From positions 103,125 through 167,124 of the forward strand of contig NZ_KQ434752.1 of assembly GCF_001270745.1 (NCBI RefSeq): a stretch of 64,000 nucleotides of DNA. Direction: 5' to 3'. This document shows positions 36,801 through 45,900 of this stretch, in pieces (positions within the stretch are counted from its first letter, which is position 1; every line of letters begins with the position of its first letter). The position numbers were made by a program, and so were the translations under genes. Source of the stretch: Jiangella muralis. Lineage in GTDB: Bacteria > Actinomycetota > Actinomycetes > Jiangellales > Jiangellaceae. The notes beneath the pieces were generated by a model. It did no database searches. It was given only the letters and a program-made list of their open reading frames with translations, and had not been told where the DNA came from.

Positions 36801-37874
36801 ATGGCACCCGAACTCAGTCGACGGTCGTTGTTGACCATCGCCGGCGGACTTGGCGCCGGATATCTGCTCGCCGGCTGCGGCGGCGACGACGAACCGTCGG
36901 CCACCGGGGCATCCGGTGGCAGCGGCGAACTCGTCGTCCGCACCTGGAGCGGCGTCTGGGAGGGCGCCGTCAACGCGATGGCGTCCGGCTTCGAGTCCGC
37001 GAGCGGGATCTCGCTGCTCAACGACCCGGGCAGCGACACCCTCACGCTGCTGGAGCAGCGGCCGGGCGAGCACGACGTCGCCTGGCTGATCGGCACCGAC
37101 TCCACCCGCGGCATGACCGACGGCACGCTCGAGCCGATCGACACCAGCCGGATCGAGCGGTTCGCCCAGATCAACTCGCGGCTCTCCGACGGCATCACGC
37201 AGGACGGCGAGCTGTCCGGCGTCCCGATCAGCTACACCGCCACCGGCATCATCTACAACCGCGACCGCCTCGGGTTCGAGATCACCAGCTGGGAGGACCT
37301 CTGGCGCGAGGAGCTGCGCGGGCAGCTGTGCATCCAGAACGCGCCGTCGATCGGCGGCCTGTTCCTCGTCTTCACCGGCGCCCGCGTCTTCGGCTCCGGC
37401 CCGGACGACTACGAGGCCGGCTGGAAGGCGATCGAGGAGCTGGCGCCGAACGTCCAGTTCCTCTTCAACACCAGCAGCGACGGCATCAGCAAGCTCGCCT
37501 CCGGCAGCGTGCTGGCCTGCGTCACCATCGCCGACCAGGGCGTCCCGCTGCGCGAGCAGGGCATCGAGACGGTGATCCCGGAGGAGGGCACCACCTACAG
37601 CATCCAGAGCCTCACCGTGCCGGCGGAGTCGAAGAACAAGGACGCCGCCTACGAGTTCATCAACTTCATGCTCGACCAGGACAACCAGGTCGAGTGGGCC
37701 CGCAACGGCAAGGCGGCGCCGTCGACCACCGACGTCACGCTGCCCGACGACCTTGCCTCCGAGTTGCTGGAGACGCCGGCCGTCGCCGAGAGCCTCTGGC
37801 CGATCGACTGGTACGAGTTCGGCCAGCAGATCCCGGACTGGACCACGCGCTGGCAGAGGATCTTCGGGTCGTGA
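36801..37874 (+). CDS. PotD-like ABC transporter substrate-binding lipoprotein
   Basis: A 357-residue binding protein. The N terminus has a twin-arginine signal with lipobox (LSRRSLLTIAGGLGAGYLLAG then Cys near 25), so it is probably exported folded and anchored. The mature part matches the spermidine/putrescine receptor fold: GELVVRTWSGVWEGAVNAMA (about 42), TATGIIYNRDRLGFE (about 145), SWEDLW, and ESKNKDAAYEFINFMLDQDN (about 280). The ATG at 36801 has GGAGGT upstream. It is first in a seven-gene plus-strand run. Polyamine-like or amino-acid-derived cations are possible ligands; none is proven. Confidence 0.86.
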   Translation: MAPELSRRSLLTIAGGLGAGYLLAGCGGDDEPSATGASGGSGELVVRTWSGVWEGAVNAMASGFESASGISLLNDPGSDTLTLLEQRPGEHDVAWLIGTDSTRGMTDGTLEPIDTSRIERFAQINSRLSDGITQDGELSGVPISYTATGIIYNRDRLGFEITSWEDLWREELRGQLCIQNAPSIGGLFLVFTGARVFGSGPDDYEAGWKAIEELAPNVQFLFNTSSDGISKLASGSVLACVTIADQGVPLREQGIETVIPEEGTTYSIQSLTVPAESKNKDAAYEFINFMLDQDNQVEWARNGKAAPSTTDVTLPDDLASELLETPAVAESLWPIDWYEFGQQIPDWTTRWQRIFGS

Positions 37875-38737
37875 CTCGAGCACGCTCCCCCGAGGACGAC
37901 ACCACGCTGGGACGGCGCGGCAGCTGGCTGCTGGGCGGCCCGATGCTGGTGTTCGTGGTGGCCATGTTCGGCTACCCGGCGTACCTGGTGCTGCGCACCA
38001 GCGTGGCCAGTGGCGACGGGCTGGAATCCGGCGGGTTCAGCCTGACCCACTACGTCACGTTCTTCTCCGACTCGCTGTACCTCGACGCACTGCTGAACAC
38101 GTTCGTCATCGCGGTGGTCTCGACGGCGATCACCGCGGTGCTCGGGCTGCTGTACGCCTACGAGATCACCCGGCGGCCGGGGCTGCGCACCGTGCTGCTC
38201 CTGCTGCTGGTGCTGCCGCTGCTGGTGAACGGCGTGGTGCGGATCTACGGGCTGCAGCTGGGGATGATCTCGCTGGACCGGCTGCTGCTCGACGCGGGGC
38301 TGCGCGACACCCCGCTCGGGCTGCAGTACTCCTTCGCCGGCATCATCATCGCGCTGGTCATGTTCCAGTTCCCGTTCATGGCGCTGGCGATCTACGCGGG
38401 GCTGTCGCGGCTGGACGTGTCGCTGGTCGAGGCCGCGCAGACGCTGGGCGCGCCGCGGCGGGCGGTGCTGCTGCGGGTCGTCCTGCCGCTGGCGGTACCG
38501 GGGCTGGTGGCGGGCAGCGTGCTGACGTTCGCCGCCGCGGCCGGCACGTTCATCATCCCGGCCATGATGGGCGGCGGCCGCGTCAACACCATCCCGCAGA
38601 TGATCTACACGTCGGTCAGCCAGACGTCGCAGTGGGCCACGGCCTCGGCGTTCGCCGTCGTGCTGGTCGCCATCCTCGCCGTCTCCATCCTCTACAGCCT
38701 GCGGCGCGGCCTGCGCTCGACGGCGGGAACGAGGTGA
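37871..38737 (+). CDS. PotB-like ABC transporter permease
   Basis: A 288-residue permease with six helices and the EAA loop VEAAQTLGAPRRAVLLRVVL (about residue 193). It is the first membrane subunit of the Pot-type importer. The GTG at 37871 overlaps the binding-protein stop (GTGA), which fixes the start despite a longer open frame. The second permease follows with overlap. Confidence 0.88.
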   Translation: MTRARSPEDDTTLGRRGSWLLGGPMLVFVVAMFGYPAYLVLRTSVASGDGLESGGFSLTHYVTFFSDSLYLDALLNTFVIAVVSTAITAVLGLLYAYEITRRPGLRTVLLLLLVLPLLVNGVVRIYGLQLGMISLDRLLLDAGLRDTPLGLQYSFAGIIIALVMFQFPFMALAIYAGLSRLDVSLVEAAQTLGAPRRAVLLRVVLPLAVPGLVAGSVLTFAAAAGTFIIPAMMGGGRVNTIPQMIYTSVSQTSQWATASAFAVVLVAILAVSILYSLRRGLRSTAGTR

Positions 38738-38742
38738 GCGCG

Positions 38743-39549
38743 ATGGGACGCGAGCGCGTCCGCTACCCGGCCTTCGCCATCTGCTTCACGCTGCTGCTCC
38801 TGGTGCCGCTGGTGGTGGTCGTCGCGACCGCCGTCAACCCCGGCGCGTACATCAAGTTCCCGCCCGACGGGTTCACGCTCGACTGGTTCACCACCGCCGT
38901 CGAGACGCCGCGGTTCCAGTCGTCGCTACTGCTCAGCCTGCGCATCGCCGTCATCGCGTCGGTGGTGGGGCTGGCGCTGACGATCCCGACGGCGGTCGCG
39001 ATCACCCGCGGCCGGCGGCGGCTGCGGCCCTGGGTCAGCACCGCGACCGTGCTGCCGCTGATCACGCCGGACATGCTGCTGGCGCTCGGCCTGCTGATCA
39101 TGCTGGTGCAGATCGGGATGGCCAGCAGCCTGATCGGGCTGGTCCTCGGTCACGTGCTCATCGGCATGCCGCTGGCGGTGCAGGTGCTGGTGGCCGCGCT
39201 CAGCGGCGTCGACGAGAACGTCGAGCAGGCCGCGCAGACCCTCGGCGCCTCGCGGGCCACCGCGTTCGTCCGGGTGACGCTGCCGGCGATCCTGCCGGCC
39301 ATCGGGTCGGCGGCGGTGTTCCTGTTCATCTTCTCCTTCGACAACGTCTCCATCTCGCTGTTCCTGTCCGCACCGGGCCAGACGACGCTGCCGATCACGA
39401 TGTTCCAGTACCTGGAGTACAACTCCGATCCGACCGTCTCGGCGATGTCGACGATCCTCATCGTCCTCTCACTGGTCGTCGCCGTGGTCCTGTCGCGGCT
39501 GGGTGGCCTCTCCCACCTCGCCGGCTCGCCCACCAGGAGATCGTCATGA
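38743..39549 (+). CDS. PotC-like ABC transporter permease
   Basis: A 268-residue permease with six helices and the EAA loop VEQAAQTLGASRATAFVRVT (about residue 165). It pairs with the PotB-like subunit. Two starts are possible: ATG 38743, eight bases after GAGG, and GTG 38734, which overlaps the previous stop; the first is preferred for its ribosome site. The ATPase gene overlaps its stop (ATGA at 39546-39549). Confidence 0.87.
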   Translation: MGRERVRYPAFAICFTLLLLVPLVVVVATAVNPGAYIKFPPDGFTLDWFTTAVETPRFQSSLLLSLRIAVIASVVGLALTIPTAVAITRGRRRLRPWVSTATVLPLITPDMLLALGLLIMLVQIGMASSLIGLVLGHVLIGMPLAVQVLVAALSGVDENVEQAAQTLGASRATAFVRVTLPAILPAIGSAAVFLFIFSFDNVSISLFLSAPGQTTLPITMFQYLEYNSDPTVSAMSTILIVLSLVVAVVLSRLGGLSHLAGSPTRRSS

Positions 39550-40631
39550 CGTTCACCCATCAGTCCGGCACCGCACCCGCGTCCACGGAGGCGTCCGTGC
39601 CCTACCTGCGGCTGCGGGCGGTGACCAAGCAGTACCCCACCGGCGGCGGCGTCGCCGGCGTCGACCTCACCGTCGCCAAGGGCGACATGCTGGTGCTGCT
39701 CGGCCCGTCCGGCTGCGGCAAGACGACGCTGCTGCGCACGCTGGCCGGGCTGCTGCAACCCGACTCCGGTGCCATCGAGCTGGACGGCCAGGACCTCGTC
39801 TCGGTGCCGACGTTCCGGCGCAACATCTCGATGGTGTTCCAGACGTGGGCGCTGTTCCCGACCATGACCGTCCGCGACAACGTCGCGTTCGGGCTGAAGA
39901 TGCGCCACGTCGGCAAGCAGGACCGGAACGAGCGGGTGGCCCGGGCGCTGGAGCTGGTCGGGCTGACGGAGTTCGCCGACCGGCTGCCGCGGCAGCTCTC
40001 CGGCGGCCAGCAGCAGCGGGTCGCGGTGGCCCGCGCGATCGTCGTCGAGCCGCGGCTGATCCTCATGGACGAGCCGCTGTCCAGCCTCGACCACCGGATC
40101 CGCGTGCAGCTGCGGGCCCAGCTCAAGGACCTGCAACGCGGCCTCGGCCTGACCGGCGTCTACGTCACGCACGACCACACCGAGGCGCTCGCGCTGGGCG
40201 ACCGCATCGCCGTCATGGACGCCGGGCGCATCGTCGAACTGGGCCGGCCGGTCGACGTGTTCGCCCGGCCCACCCGCCGCTACACCGCCGAGTTCCTCGG
40301 CCTCGCCAACGTCGTCGACGTCAGCGCCGACGGCGGCGGCTACCGCACCGCGGCCGGCGCCCGGATCCCCGACGACGTCATCGCCGGCCGGTCCGACGTC
40401 GTCGCCGTCGCGCTGCGGCCGGACTGCGTGCGCCTGAGCCAGACCGACGACGGCGGCACGCCCGGCGTCGTCCGGGTGGTCGAGTACCAGCCCGGCGGCG
40501 TCCTGCACGACGTCGAGCTGACCGGCGGCGCCCGGCTGCAGGCGCTGACGCCGGTCGGGCTCAGCTACTCGATCGACACCCCGGTCTTCGTGACCCCCGA
40601 ATGGAGCAAGGCCGTACCTCTGGCCGACTGA
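39546..40631 (+). CDS. PotA-like ABC transporter ATP-binding protein
   Basis: A 361-residue ATPase: Walker A GPSGCGKTT (about 57), Q-loop MVFQTWALFPTMTV, signature LSGGQQQRVAVARAI (about 150), Walker B LILMDEPLSSLD (about 172), switch His in YVTHDHTEALAL, and a C-terminal TOBE-like regulatory domain (about 260-355). It powers the Pot-type importer with the two permeases just upstream. AGGAGA precedes the ATG. An amidohydrolase gene follows 15 bp downstream. Confidence 0.92.
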   Translation: MTFTHQSGTAPASTEASVPYLRLRAVTKQYPTGGGVAGVDLTVAKGDMLVLLGPSGCGKTTLLRTLAGLLQPDSGAIELDGQDLVSVPTFRRNISMVFQTWALFPTMTVRDNVAFGLKMRHVGKQDRNERVARALELVGLTEFADRLPRQLSGGQQQRVAVARAIVVEPRLILMDEPLSSLDHRIRVQLRAQLKDLQRGLGLTGVYVTHDHTEALALGDRIAVMDAGRIVELGRPVDVFARPTRRYTAEFLGLANVVDVSADGGGYRTAAGARIPDDVIAGRSDVVAVALRPDCVRLSQTDDGGTPGVVRVVEYQPGGVLHDVELTGGARLQALTPVGLSYSIDTPVFVTPEWSKAVPLAD

Positions 40632-40646
40632 GCGAAGGAGCGTTCG

Positions 40647-41414
40647 TTGCGGATCGACTTCCACACCCACATCTGGAACACCCAGCTCGACGAGGTGGAC
40701 ACGTTCGTCCAGAACATCACCGCGCTCGGGATCGACAAGGCCGTGGTGCTGCCCATCGCGCCGTACATGTCCAACCAGGCGGTGGCCGACCTCGTCACCA
40801 AGGCCGACGGCGCGATCGTCGGGTTCGCCTCCGTCGTCCCGTTCGCCGAGACCACCGGCATCCCGCGGGAGGACCCGGTCGAGACGCTGGCGCACGCCGT
40901 CAACGTCCTCGGGCTCAAGGGCCTCAAGCTGCACCCGCTGATCCAGGGGTTCAGCCTGAACGACCCCGGCCTGGTCCCGGTGGTCTCCGCCGCCGGCGAC
41001 CTCGGCATCCCCGTCATCTTCCACACCGGGCCGTCGAACGGGCGGGCCGGGCGGCTGGAGAACGGGCGTATCGAGCTGCTCGACGACCTCGCCATCATGT
41101 GCCCGGACACCGTGCTCGTCGCCGGGCACGCCAACCCGATGAGCGACGCCCTCTACCTCGCCCGCAAGCACCCGAACGTCTACCTGGAGACGTCGATCTC
41201 GTGGGCGCGGTGGGGCGCGCTGATCCCCGGCCTGGTGAAGCAGGTGGTCACCGAGGCCGGACCGGACAAGATCCTCTACGGCAGCGACTTCTCCCTCGAC
41301 CGCGACCAGCGCGTCGTCGACACCGACGCCGTCTTCACGTCGTCCGGCCTGTCCGCCGCCGACCTCGAGCTGGTCTTCGGCGGCAACGCCGCCCGGCTGC
41401 TGGGGCTGTCGTGA
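40647..41414 (+). CDS. Amidohydrolase family 2 metal-dependent hydrolase
   Basis: A 255-residue TIM-barrel enzyme of the amidohydrolase-2 type (decarboxylases and hydrolases). Seen are the N-terminal metal motif DFHTHIW (about 4-10), LKGLKLHPLIQGF (about 90), the His in VIFHTGPS (about 127), LVAGHANPM (about 153) and the barrel-end Asp in ILYGSDFSLDR (about 212). The start codon is TTG at 40647, supported by AAGGAG six bases upstream. It sits between the transporter and AspA/AstE paralog 2 (overlap), so it likely opens or splits the imported compound. Confidence 0.85.
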   Translation: MRIDFHTHIWNTQLDEVDTFVQNITALGIDKAVVLPIAPYMSNQAVADLVTKADGAIVGFASVVPFAETTGIPREDPVETLAHAVNVLGLKGLKLHPLIQGFSLNDPGLVPVVSAAGDLGIPVIFHTGPSNGRAGRLENGRIELLDDLAIMCPDTVLVAGHANPMSDALYLARKHPNVYLETSISWARWGALIPGLVKQVVTEAGPDKILYGSDFSLDRDQRVVDTDAVFTSSGLSAADLELVFGGNAARLLGLS

Positions 41415-42466
41415 GCGCGGCGCTGCTGGCCGAGGCGGCCCAGCTGCTGGACGTCGCGCCCGGCACCCGGCGGCTGTTCCATCTCCCGGTGGCCCGGCGA
41501 GCGTCGGGCGAGGACCTGCGCATCGCCGTCCACGTCGCTCGCGGGTCGGCCGGCGACGGGCCGGTGCTCGGCCTGGTGGCGGCCGTCCACGGCGACGCGA
41601 TCTTCGGCTCGCACATCGTCCGGCTGGCGATGGAGCGGCTCGACCTCGCCGGGCTGGCCGGCACCGTCGTCGCCGTCCCCGTCGCCAACCCGGTCGCGTT
41701 CGAGTCCGGCACCCGGACCACCGGGCAGGGCTGGAACACCGACATGAACAACCTCAACCGGGTCTTCCCCGGCGCCGCCGACGGCTGGGTGACGCAGCAA
41801 CTGGCGGCCGCGCTGTCGGAGAACGTGCTCGGCCAGCTGGACGCGCTGATCGACTACCACTGCGGCGCGAACACGTCGATCAACTACACGCTGGTCAGCG
41901 GCGACTCCACGTCGGAGCAGCAGCGGGCGTTCGACTTCAACCGGCTGATGGGGTGCGACTTCATCTACGTGCACGACGTCAACCCGTACTCCGGCACCAT
42001 CACCGGCTACGCCGCCGAGCAGGGCGTGCTGTGCGTCGTCGCCGAGCAGGGCGGCAACGTGCTGCCCAACGGGTTCGACGAACTGGCGCTGACCCGGATC
42101 GACAACTACCTCAAGGCGCTGGGCATGATCGACGGCGAGCCGGTGCTGCCGGACCGGCAGCTGGTCATGCGCGGCGGGCGGACGTTGCAGCGGGTGCACG
42201 ACGGCGGCCTGTTCTACCCGGCGGTCGGCATCGAGGCGCTGTCGGCGACCGTGCCGGGCGGCACCGTCCTCGGCCGCGTCGTCGACCCGCACTCGTTCGA
42301 GGTGCTGCAGACCATCACGGCGCCGTACGAGCGGTCCGCGCTGTTCCAGATGCGGCCGTCGTTCGGCCAGGTGAACCCGGGCGACTACGCGTACATCATC
42401 GGCGACGCGACCCACGCGACGGAGCTGCCCCGGCTGACCAGCTGGAAGTTCCCGCCGCCGGCCTGA
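41411..42466 (+). CDS. AspA/AstE-like zinc deacylase, paralog 2
   Basis: A 351-residue paralog of 33177-34214, sharing AVHGDAIFG (about 61), NPVAFESGTRTTGQGWNTDM (about 96), LIDYHCGANTSINYTLVSGD (about 148) and the catalytic Glu in VVAEQGGNVLPNGFDEL (about 212). The metal motif again reads HGDA. Having one copy in each arm of the same regulon suggests two related acyl or amide substrates in sequence. The GTG at 41411 overlaps the amidohydrolase stop (GTGA). Confidence 0.85.
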   Translation: MSAALLAEAAQLLDVAPGTRRLFHLPVARRASGEDLRIAVHVARGSAGDGPVLGLVAAVHGDAIFGSHIVRLAMERLDLAGLAGTVVAVPVANPVAFESGTRTTGQGWNTDMNNLNRVFPGAADGWVTQQLAAALSENVLGQLDALIDYHCGANTSINYTLVSGDSTSEQQRAFDFNRLMGCDFIYVHDVNPYSGTITGYAAEQGVLCVVAEQGGNVLPNGFDELALTRIDNYLKALGMIDGEPVLPDRQLVMRGGRTLQRVHDGGLFYPAVGIEALSATVPGGTVLGRVVDPHSFEVLQTITAPYERSALFQMRPSFGQVNPGDYAYIIGDATHATELPRLTSWKFPPPA

Positions 42467-42545
42467 CGCCGGACCGCTCGGGCGTCCCGGGCCGACGCCG
42501 GCCGCTACGGTGGACGATCACCGCACGCGTGCTGGAGGGCCGATC

Positions 42546-43739
42546 GTGAAGACCGCCTACGACCACATCGTCATCGGCGCCGGGGCGCTGGGCTCGGCCG
42601 CCGCATACAGGCTGGCGGCGGCCGGGCACACCGACGTGCTCGTGCTGGAGCAGTACCAGCTGGGGCACACCCGCGGCGCGTCGGAGGACCACTCGCGGAT
42701 CATCCGGCACACCTACCACTCCCCCGTCTACACGGCGCTCACCCCGGCCGCCTACGCCGCCTGGGACGAGGTCGAGGACGAGACCGGCCTGCGGCTGGTG
42801 TTCAAGGTCGGCGGCCTGGACCTCGCGGTCACCGGGACGCCCGGCGCGCGCGAGCTGGACACCTACCGGGCCTCGCTCGTGCCGCTCGCCGCGCACGGCG
42901 TCAGCTGGGAGGACCTCGACGCCGCCGAGATCCGGTCGCGGTGGCCGCAGTGGCGCATCGGCGACGACGTCGTCGGGTTGTTCCAGGCCGACGGCGGCAT
43001 CCTCGACGTCCGCCGGGCCACCGCCGCGCACATCGCGCTGGCCCGCGCCCGCGGCGTCGAGTTCGCCCCCGGCACCGCGGTGCTGGGGCTGGTGTCATCG
43101 GACCGCCACGTCACGGTCTCGACCAGCCGGGGCGAGTTCACCGCGGGGTCGGTCGTGCTGTGCGCGGCGTCGTGGACGCCCACCCTGCTGACCAGCCTCG
43201 GCGTCGACTGGCCGATCACGCTCAGCCAGGAACAGGTCAGCTACTTCGCGACGCCGAACCTGCGCGACTTCGCCCCGGACCGGTTCCCGATGTGGATCTG
43301 GCACGGCGAATCGTTCTTCTACGGCTTCCCCGTCTACGGCGAGGTCGCGGTGAAGGCGGCGCGCGACCTCACCGGCCGGTTCGTCACGCAGGAGACCCGT
43401 TCGGAGGTGCCCGACCCGGCCGAGACCGAGCGCGTCGCGGCGTTCCTGCGCGACCGGCTGCCCGGCGCCGCCGGCCCGGAACTGGTCAGCAAGACCTGCG
43501 TCTACGACCTGCCGCCGGACCGCGAGTTCATCCTCGACCACGTGCCCGGCCACCCCCGCATCGTCGCCGCCGTCGGCGCCGGGCACGCCGCCAAGTTCGC
43601 GTCGCTGCTCGGCGAGATCCTGGCGTCGCTGGCCACCACGGGCGCCAGCGCGCACCCGATCGACGCGTTCCGGGCCGACCGGCCGGCGCTCACCGACCCC
43701 GCCTTCGTGCCGTCGTACCGGCTGGCGCCCGCGTCGTGA
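42546..43739 (+). CDS. SolA/sarcosine-oxidase-type FAD-dependent oxidase
   Basis: A 397-residue flavoprotein of the monomeric sarcosine oxidase/N-methyltryptophan oxidase family, which demethylates N-methyl amino acids. Seen are the FAD-binding HIVIGAGALGSAAAYRLA (about 7-25), GASEDHSRIIRHTYH (about 48) and the covalent-flavin Cys in KTCVYDLPPDREFILD (about 317) followed by VAAVGAGHAAKFA. The GTG at 42546 follows GGAGGG. It lies 79 bp after the second deacylase and ends the plus-strand run, consistent with a final oxidation of a released secondary amine. Confidence 0.88.
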   Translation: MKTAYDHIVIGAGALGSAAAYRLAAAGHTDVLVLEQYQLGHTRGASEDHSRIIRHTYHSPVYTALTPAAYAAWDEVEDETGLRLVFKVGGLDLAVTGTPGARELDTYRASLVPLAAHGVSWEDLDAAEIRSRWPQWRIGDDVVGLFQADGGILDVRRATAAHIALARARGVEFAPGTAVLGLVSSDRHVTVSTSRGEFTAGSVVLCAASWTPTLLTSLGVDWPITLSQEQVSYFATPNLRDFAPDRFPMWIWHGESFFYGFPVYGEVAVKAARDLTGRFVTQETRSEVPDPAETERVAAFLRDRLPGAAGPELVSKTCVYDLPPDREFILDHVPGHPRIVAAVGAGHAAKFASLLGEILASLATTGASAHPIDAFRADRPALTDPAFVPSYRLAPAS

Positions 43740-43832
43740 CCCGGCGGACGCTGATCCTGCTCGGCCCAGTGATGACCCGGCACCGGTGCCGCTCGGCCAC
43801 CCGAGGATCAAGCCGTTGCGACGATGACGTCC

Positions 43833-43890
43833 ACCATGATCATCCACCTTTTGAGCTGCTCTGACAGCCCAAAAGGTGGATGATCATGGT
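43833..43890. terminator. Hairpin C (CATGATCATC family) between convergent genes
   Basis: Arms ACCATGATCATCCACCTTTT (43833-43852) continue to GAGCTG and pair with 43865-43890 with a single mismatch and a 6-nt loop. It lies between the convergent oxidase and sigma-factor genes, so it may end transcription from both sides. Confidence 0.7.
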
Positions 43891-44026
43891 CGGCCCGTTC
43901 GGGCGTCGCGCTCCGGGGTGGGAGATCCTGGCCGGGTACACCTAGGGGGTCTCCCGGGTCCATGGCCGACTGCGCGACGCCCAGGCGGCGCCTCGCTGCG
44001 GCCGAGACCCAGAAGACACCCCTGAC

Positions 44027-44944
44027 TCAGCCGCGGCGGGCCCGGCGCAGTTCGTGCGCGAACGCCCACGCGTCGGACAGCGGGCCGAGGTGGCCGAGCT
44101 TGTCCGGGTTGACCACCGAGCGGATCGCCTGGATGCGCCCGTCCAGCACGTCCAGCGTCATCGTGCCGATCAGCGCGCCGTCGCGGTCCTCGACGACGGC
44201 GCCCGGCTGGCCGTTCAGCGTGCGCGGCCGCAGCGTCGCGCCCACCGTCTCCAGCAGCGGGATGATCGACGCGACCAGCCGGGCCACGTTGTCGGCGCCG
44301 AAGACGCCCTTCGCCAGCGCCGGCGCCTTGCCACCGCCGTCGCCGACCATCTGCACGTCGGCCGCGAGCAGCTCGCGCAGGCGGTCGACGTCGCCGTCGC
44401 GGACCGCGTCGAAGAACCGGGCCGCCAGCTCGTCGCGCTCCTGCTGGTCCGCCGCGAACCGGGGCCGGCCGTCGTCCATGTGCCGCCGGGCCCGGACGGC
44501 GAGCTGGCGGCAGGCCGACTCGGACCGGTCGACGGCCGCCGCGATCTCCGGGAAGCCGAAGCCGAACACGTCGCGCAGCACGAACACCGCCCGCTCCAGC
44601 GGGCTGAGCCGCTCGAGCAGCAGCAGCGCCGCCATCGACACCGAGTCGGCCAGCTCGGCGGAGCGGGCCGGGTCCTCGTACGGGTCGGTGGCCAGCGGCT
44701 CCGGCAGCCACGGCCCGACGTACTCCTCGCGCCGCACCCGGGCCGAGCGCAGCACGTCGATCGACACCCGGGTGACGACGGCGGACAGGTAGGCCTTCAC
44801 CGACCTGGGCCGGGTGGTGGACGTCTGGTAGCGCAGCCACGTCTCCTGGACGGCGTCCTCGGCCTCGCTCACGCTGCCCAGCAGCCGGTACGCGATCGAG
44901 AACAGCAGCGGCCGCAGGTCCTCGAACTCCTCGGCCGGAGTCAT
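44027..44944 (-). CDS. sigJ: ECF sigma factor of the SigJ/ECF41 type
   Basis: A 305-residue sigma factor: region 2 (LLFSIAYRLLGSVSEAEDAV, QETWLRYQ; about 12-40), region 4 (LSPLERAVFVLRDVFGFGFP, EIAAAVDRSESACRQL; about 110-150) and a C-terminal SnoaL-like domain (about 175-285; FFDAVRDGDVDRLRELLAAD). This fused domain, in place of a separate anti-sigma factor, defines ECF41. GGAGGAGG precedes the ATG, which overlaps the stop of the oxidoreductase gene (ATGA). ECF41 factors usually control an adjacent oxidoreductase gene, which fits here. Confidence 0.9.
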   Translation of the reverse strand: MTPAEEFEDLRPLLFSIAYRLLGSVSEAEDAVQETWLRYQTSTTRPRSVKAYLSAVVTRVSIDVLRSARVRREEYVGPWLPEPLATDPYEDPARSAELADSVSMAALLLLERLSPLERAVFVLRDVFGFGFPEIAAAVDRSESACRQLAVRARRHMDDGRPRFAADQQERDELAARFFDAVRDGDVDRLRELLAADVQMVGDGGGKAPALAKGVFGADNVARLVASIIPLLETVGATLRPRTLNGQPGAVVEDRDGALIGTMTLDVLDGRIQAIRSVVNPDKLGHLGPLSDAWAFAHELRRARRG

Positions 44945-45876
44945 GCCGCCTCCTCCTTGAAGCCGACGCGCCAGGTGGGATACCGCAGCTCCCAGCCGAG
45001 TTCCCGCTTGGCCTTCGCGTTGGAGAACGGCCGCGCCCGAGTCATGGCCGCCACGCCCATCTCGCCGGCGAGCGGCCGGACCAGCCACGCCGGGACCCGC
45101 AGCGGCCGTTTCGCCCCGACGCACGCGGCGAGGTACGGCAGCCACTCCCGTACGGGGGCCGGTTCGTCGTCGACGATGTTGTACACGCCGGTCGCGCGTT
45201 GCTCCACAGCCAGCACGGTAGCGCTCGCCGCGTCGTCGATGTGCACCAAGGAGAAATAGCCGGCGCCGCCGCCGATGACCGGCATCCGCCGCTTGCGGAT
45301 GGCATCGAGCTGGTCCTCGATGCCGCCGCCGGGGCCGTAGAAGACGCCGTAGCGCAGTGCCGCGCCGCCGGCCTTCACGACCACGTCCTCGACGTACCGC
45401 AGCGGCCGGGCGATGACCCGCAGCTTCGCCGGCAGTTGCTCCGGCGGCAGCGGCTCGTCCTCGGTGATCAGACCGGCGTCGCGCTGCGCCGGCCAGGTGG
45501 CCAGGCTCTGCGCGACGACGTGCGTGCCGCCGGTCGCCGCGGCGGCGGCCAGCAGGTGGTCCGTGCCGTCGGTGCGCAGCCGGTTGGTGGTGGCGCCGAA
45601 CTTCTCCGGATGCCGGTAGTCGGGCTTGCCGATGTAGTCCGGCGACAGCGCGGTCATCTGGTGCACGATCGCGTCGGGCCGGGCGTGCGCCACCGCCTCG
45701 CCGACCGAGGCAGCGTCCAGCCCGTCCATCAGCACGCCCTCGGCGCCCAGCCGCTCCAGCAGGCCGAGCCGGCCCGGGCTCGTCGTCGTCGCTGTCACCT
45801 GGTGGCCACGGGACACCAGCTGCGGTACCAGGCGCCGCCCCATGACTCCGGTCCCACCCGCCACGAACACCCGCAT
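44941..45876 (-). CDS. NAD(P)-dependent epimerase/reductase-like protein
   Basis: A 311-residue extended short-chain dehydrogenase: the nucleotide motif VFVAGGTGVMGRRLVPQL (about 3-20), VHQMTALSPDYIG (about 70), LRYGVFYGPGGGIEDQL (about 172) and VHIDDAASATVLAVEQ (about 210). No Tyr-x-x-x-Lys pair stands out where expected (LRYVEDVVVKAG, near 160, is a weak candidate). It is directly upstream of and coupled to the ECF41 sigma gene, and 24 nt downstream of lnt; AAGGAG precedes its ATG. The substrate is unknown. Confidence 0.85.
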   Translation of the reverse strand: MRVFVAGGTGVMGRRLVPQLVSRGHQVTATTTSPGRLGLLERLGAEGVLMDGLDAASVGEAVAHARPDAIVHQMTALSPDYIGKPDYRHPEKFGATTNRLRTDGTDHLLAAAAATGGTHVVAQSLATWPAQRDAGLITEDEPLPPEQLPAKLRVIARPLRYVEDVVVKAGGAALRYGVFYGPGGGIEDQLDAIRKRRMPVIGGGAGYFSLVHIDDAASATVLAVEQRATGVYNIVDDEPAPVREWLPYLAACVGAKRPLRVPAWLVRPLAGEMGVAAMTRARPFSNAKAKRELGWELRYPTWRVGFKEEAA

Positions 45877-45900
45877 CTCGTCACGCTCCTTGTCCGGTCG

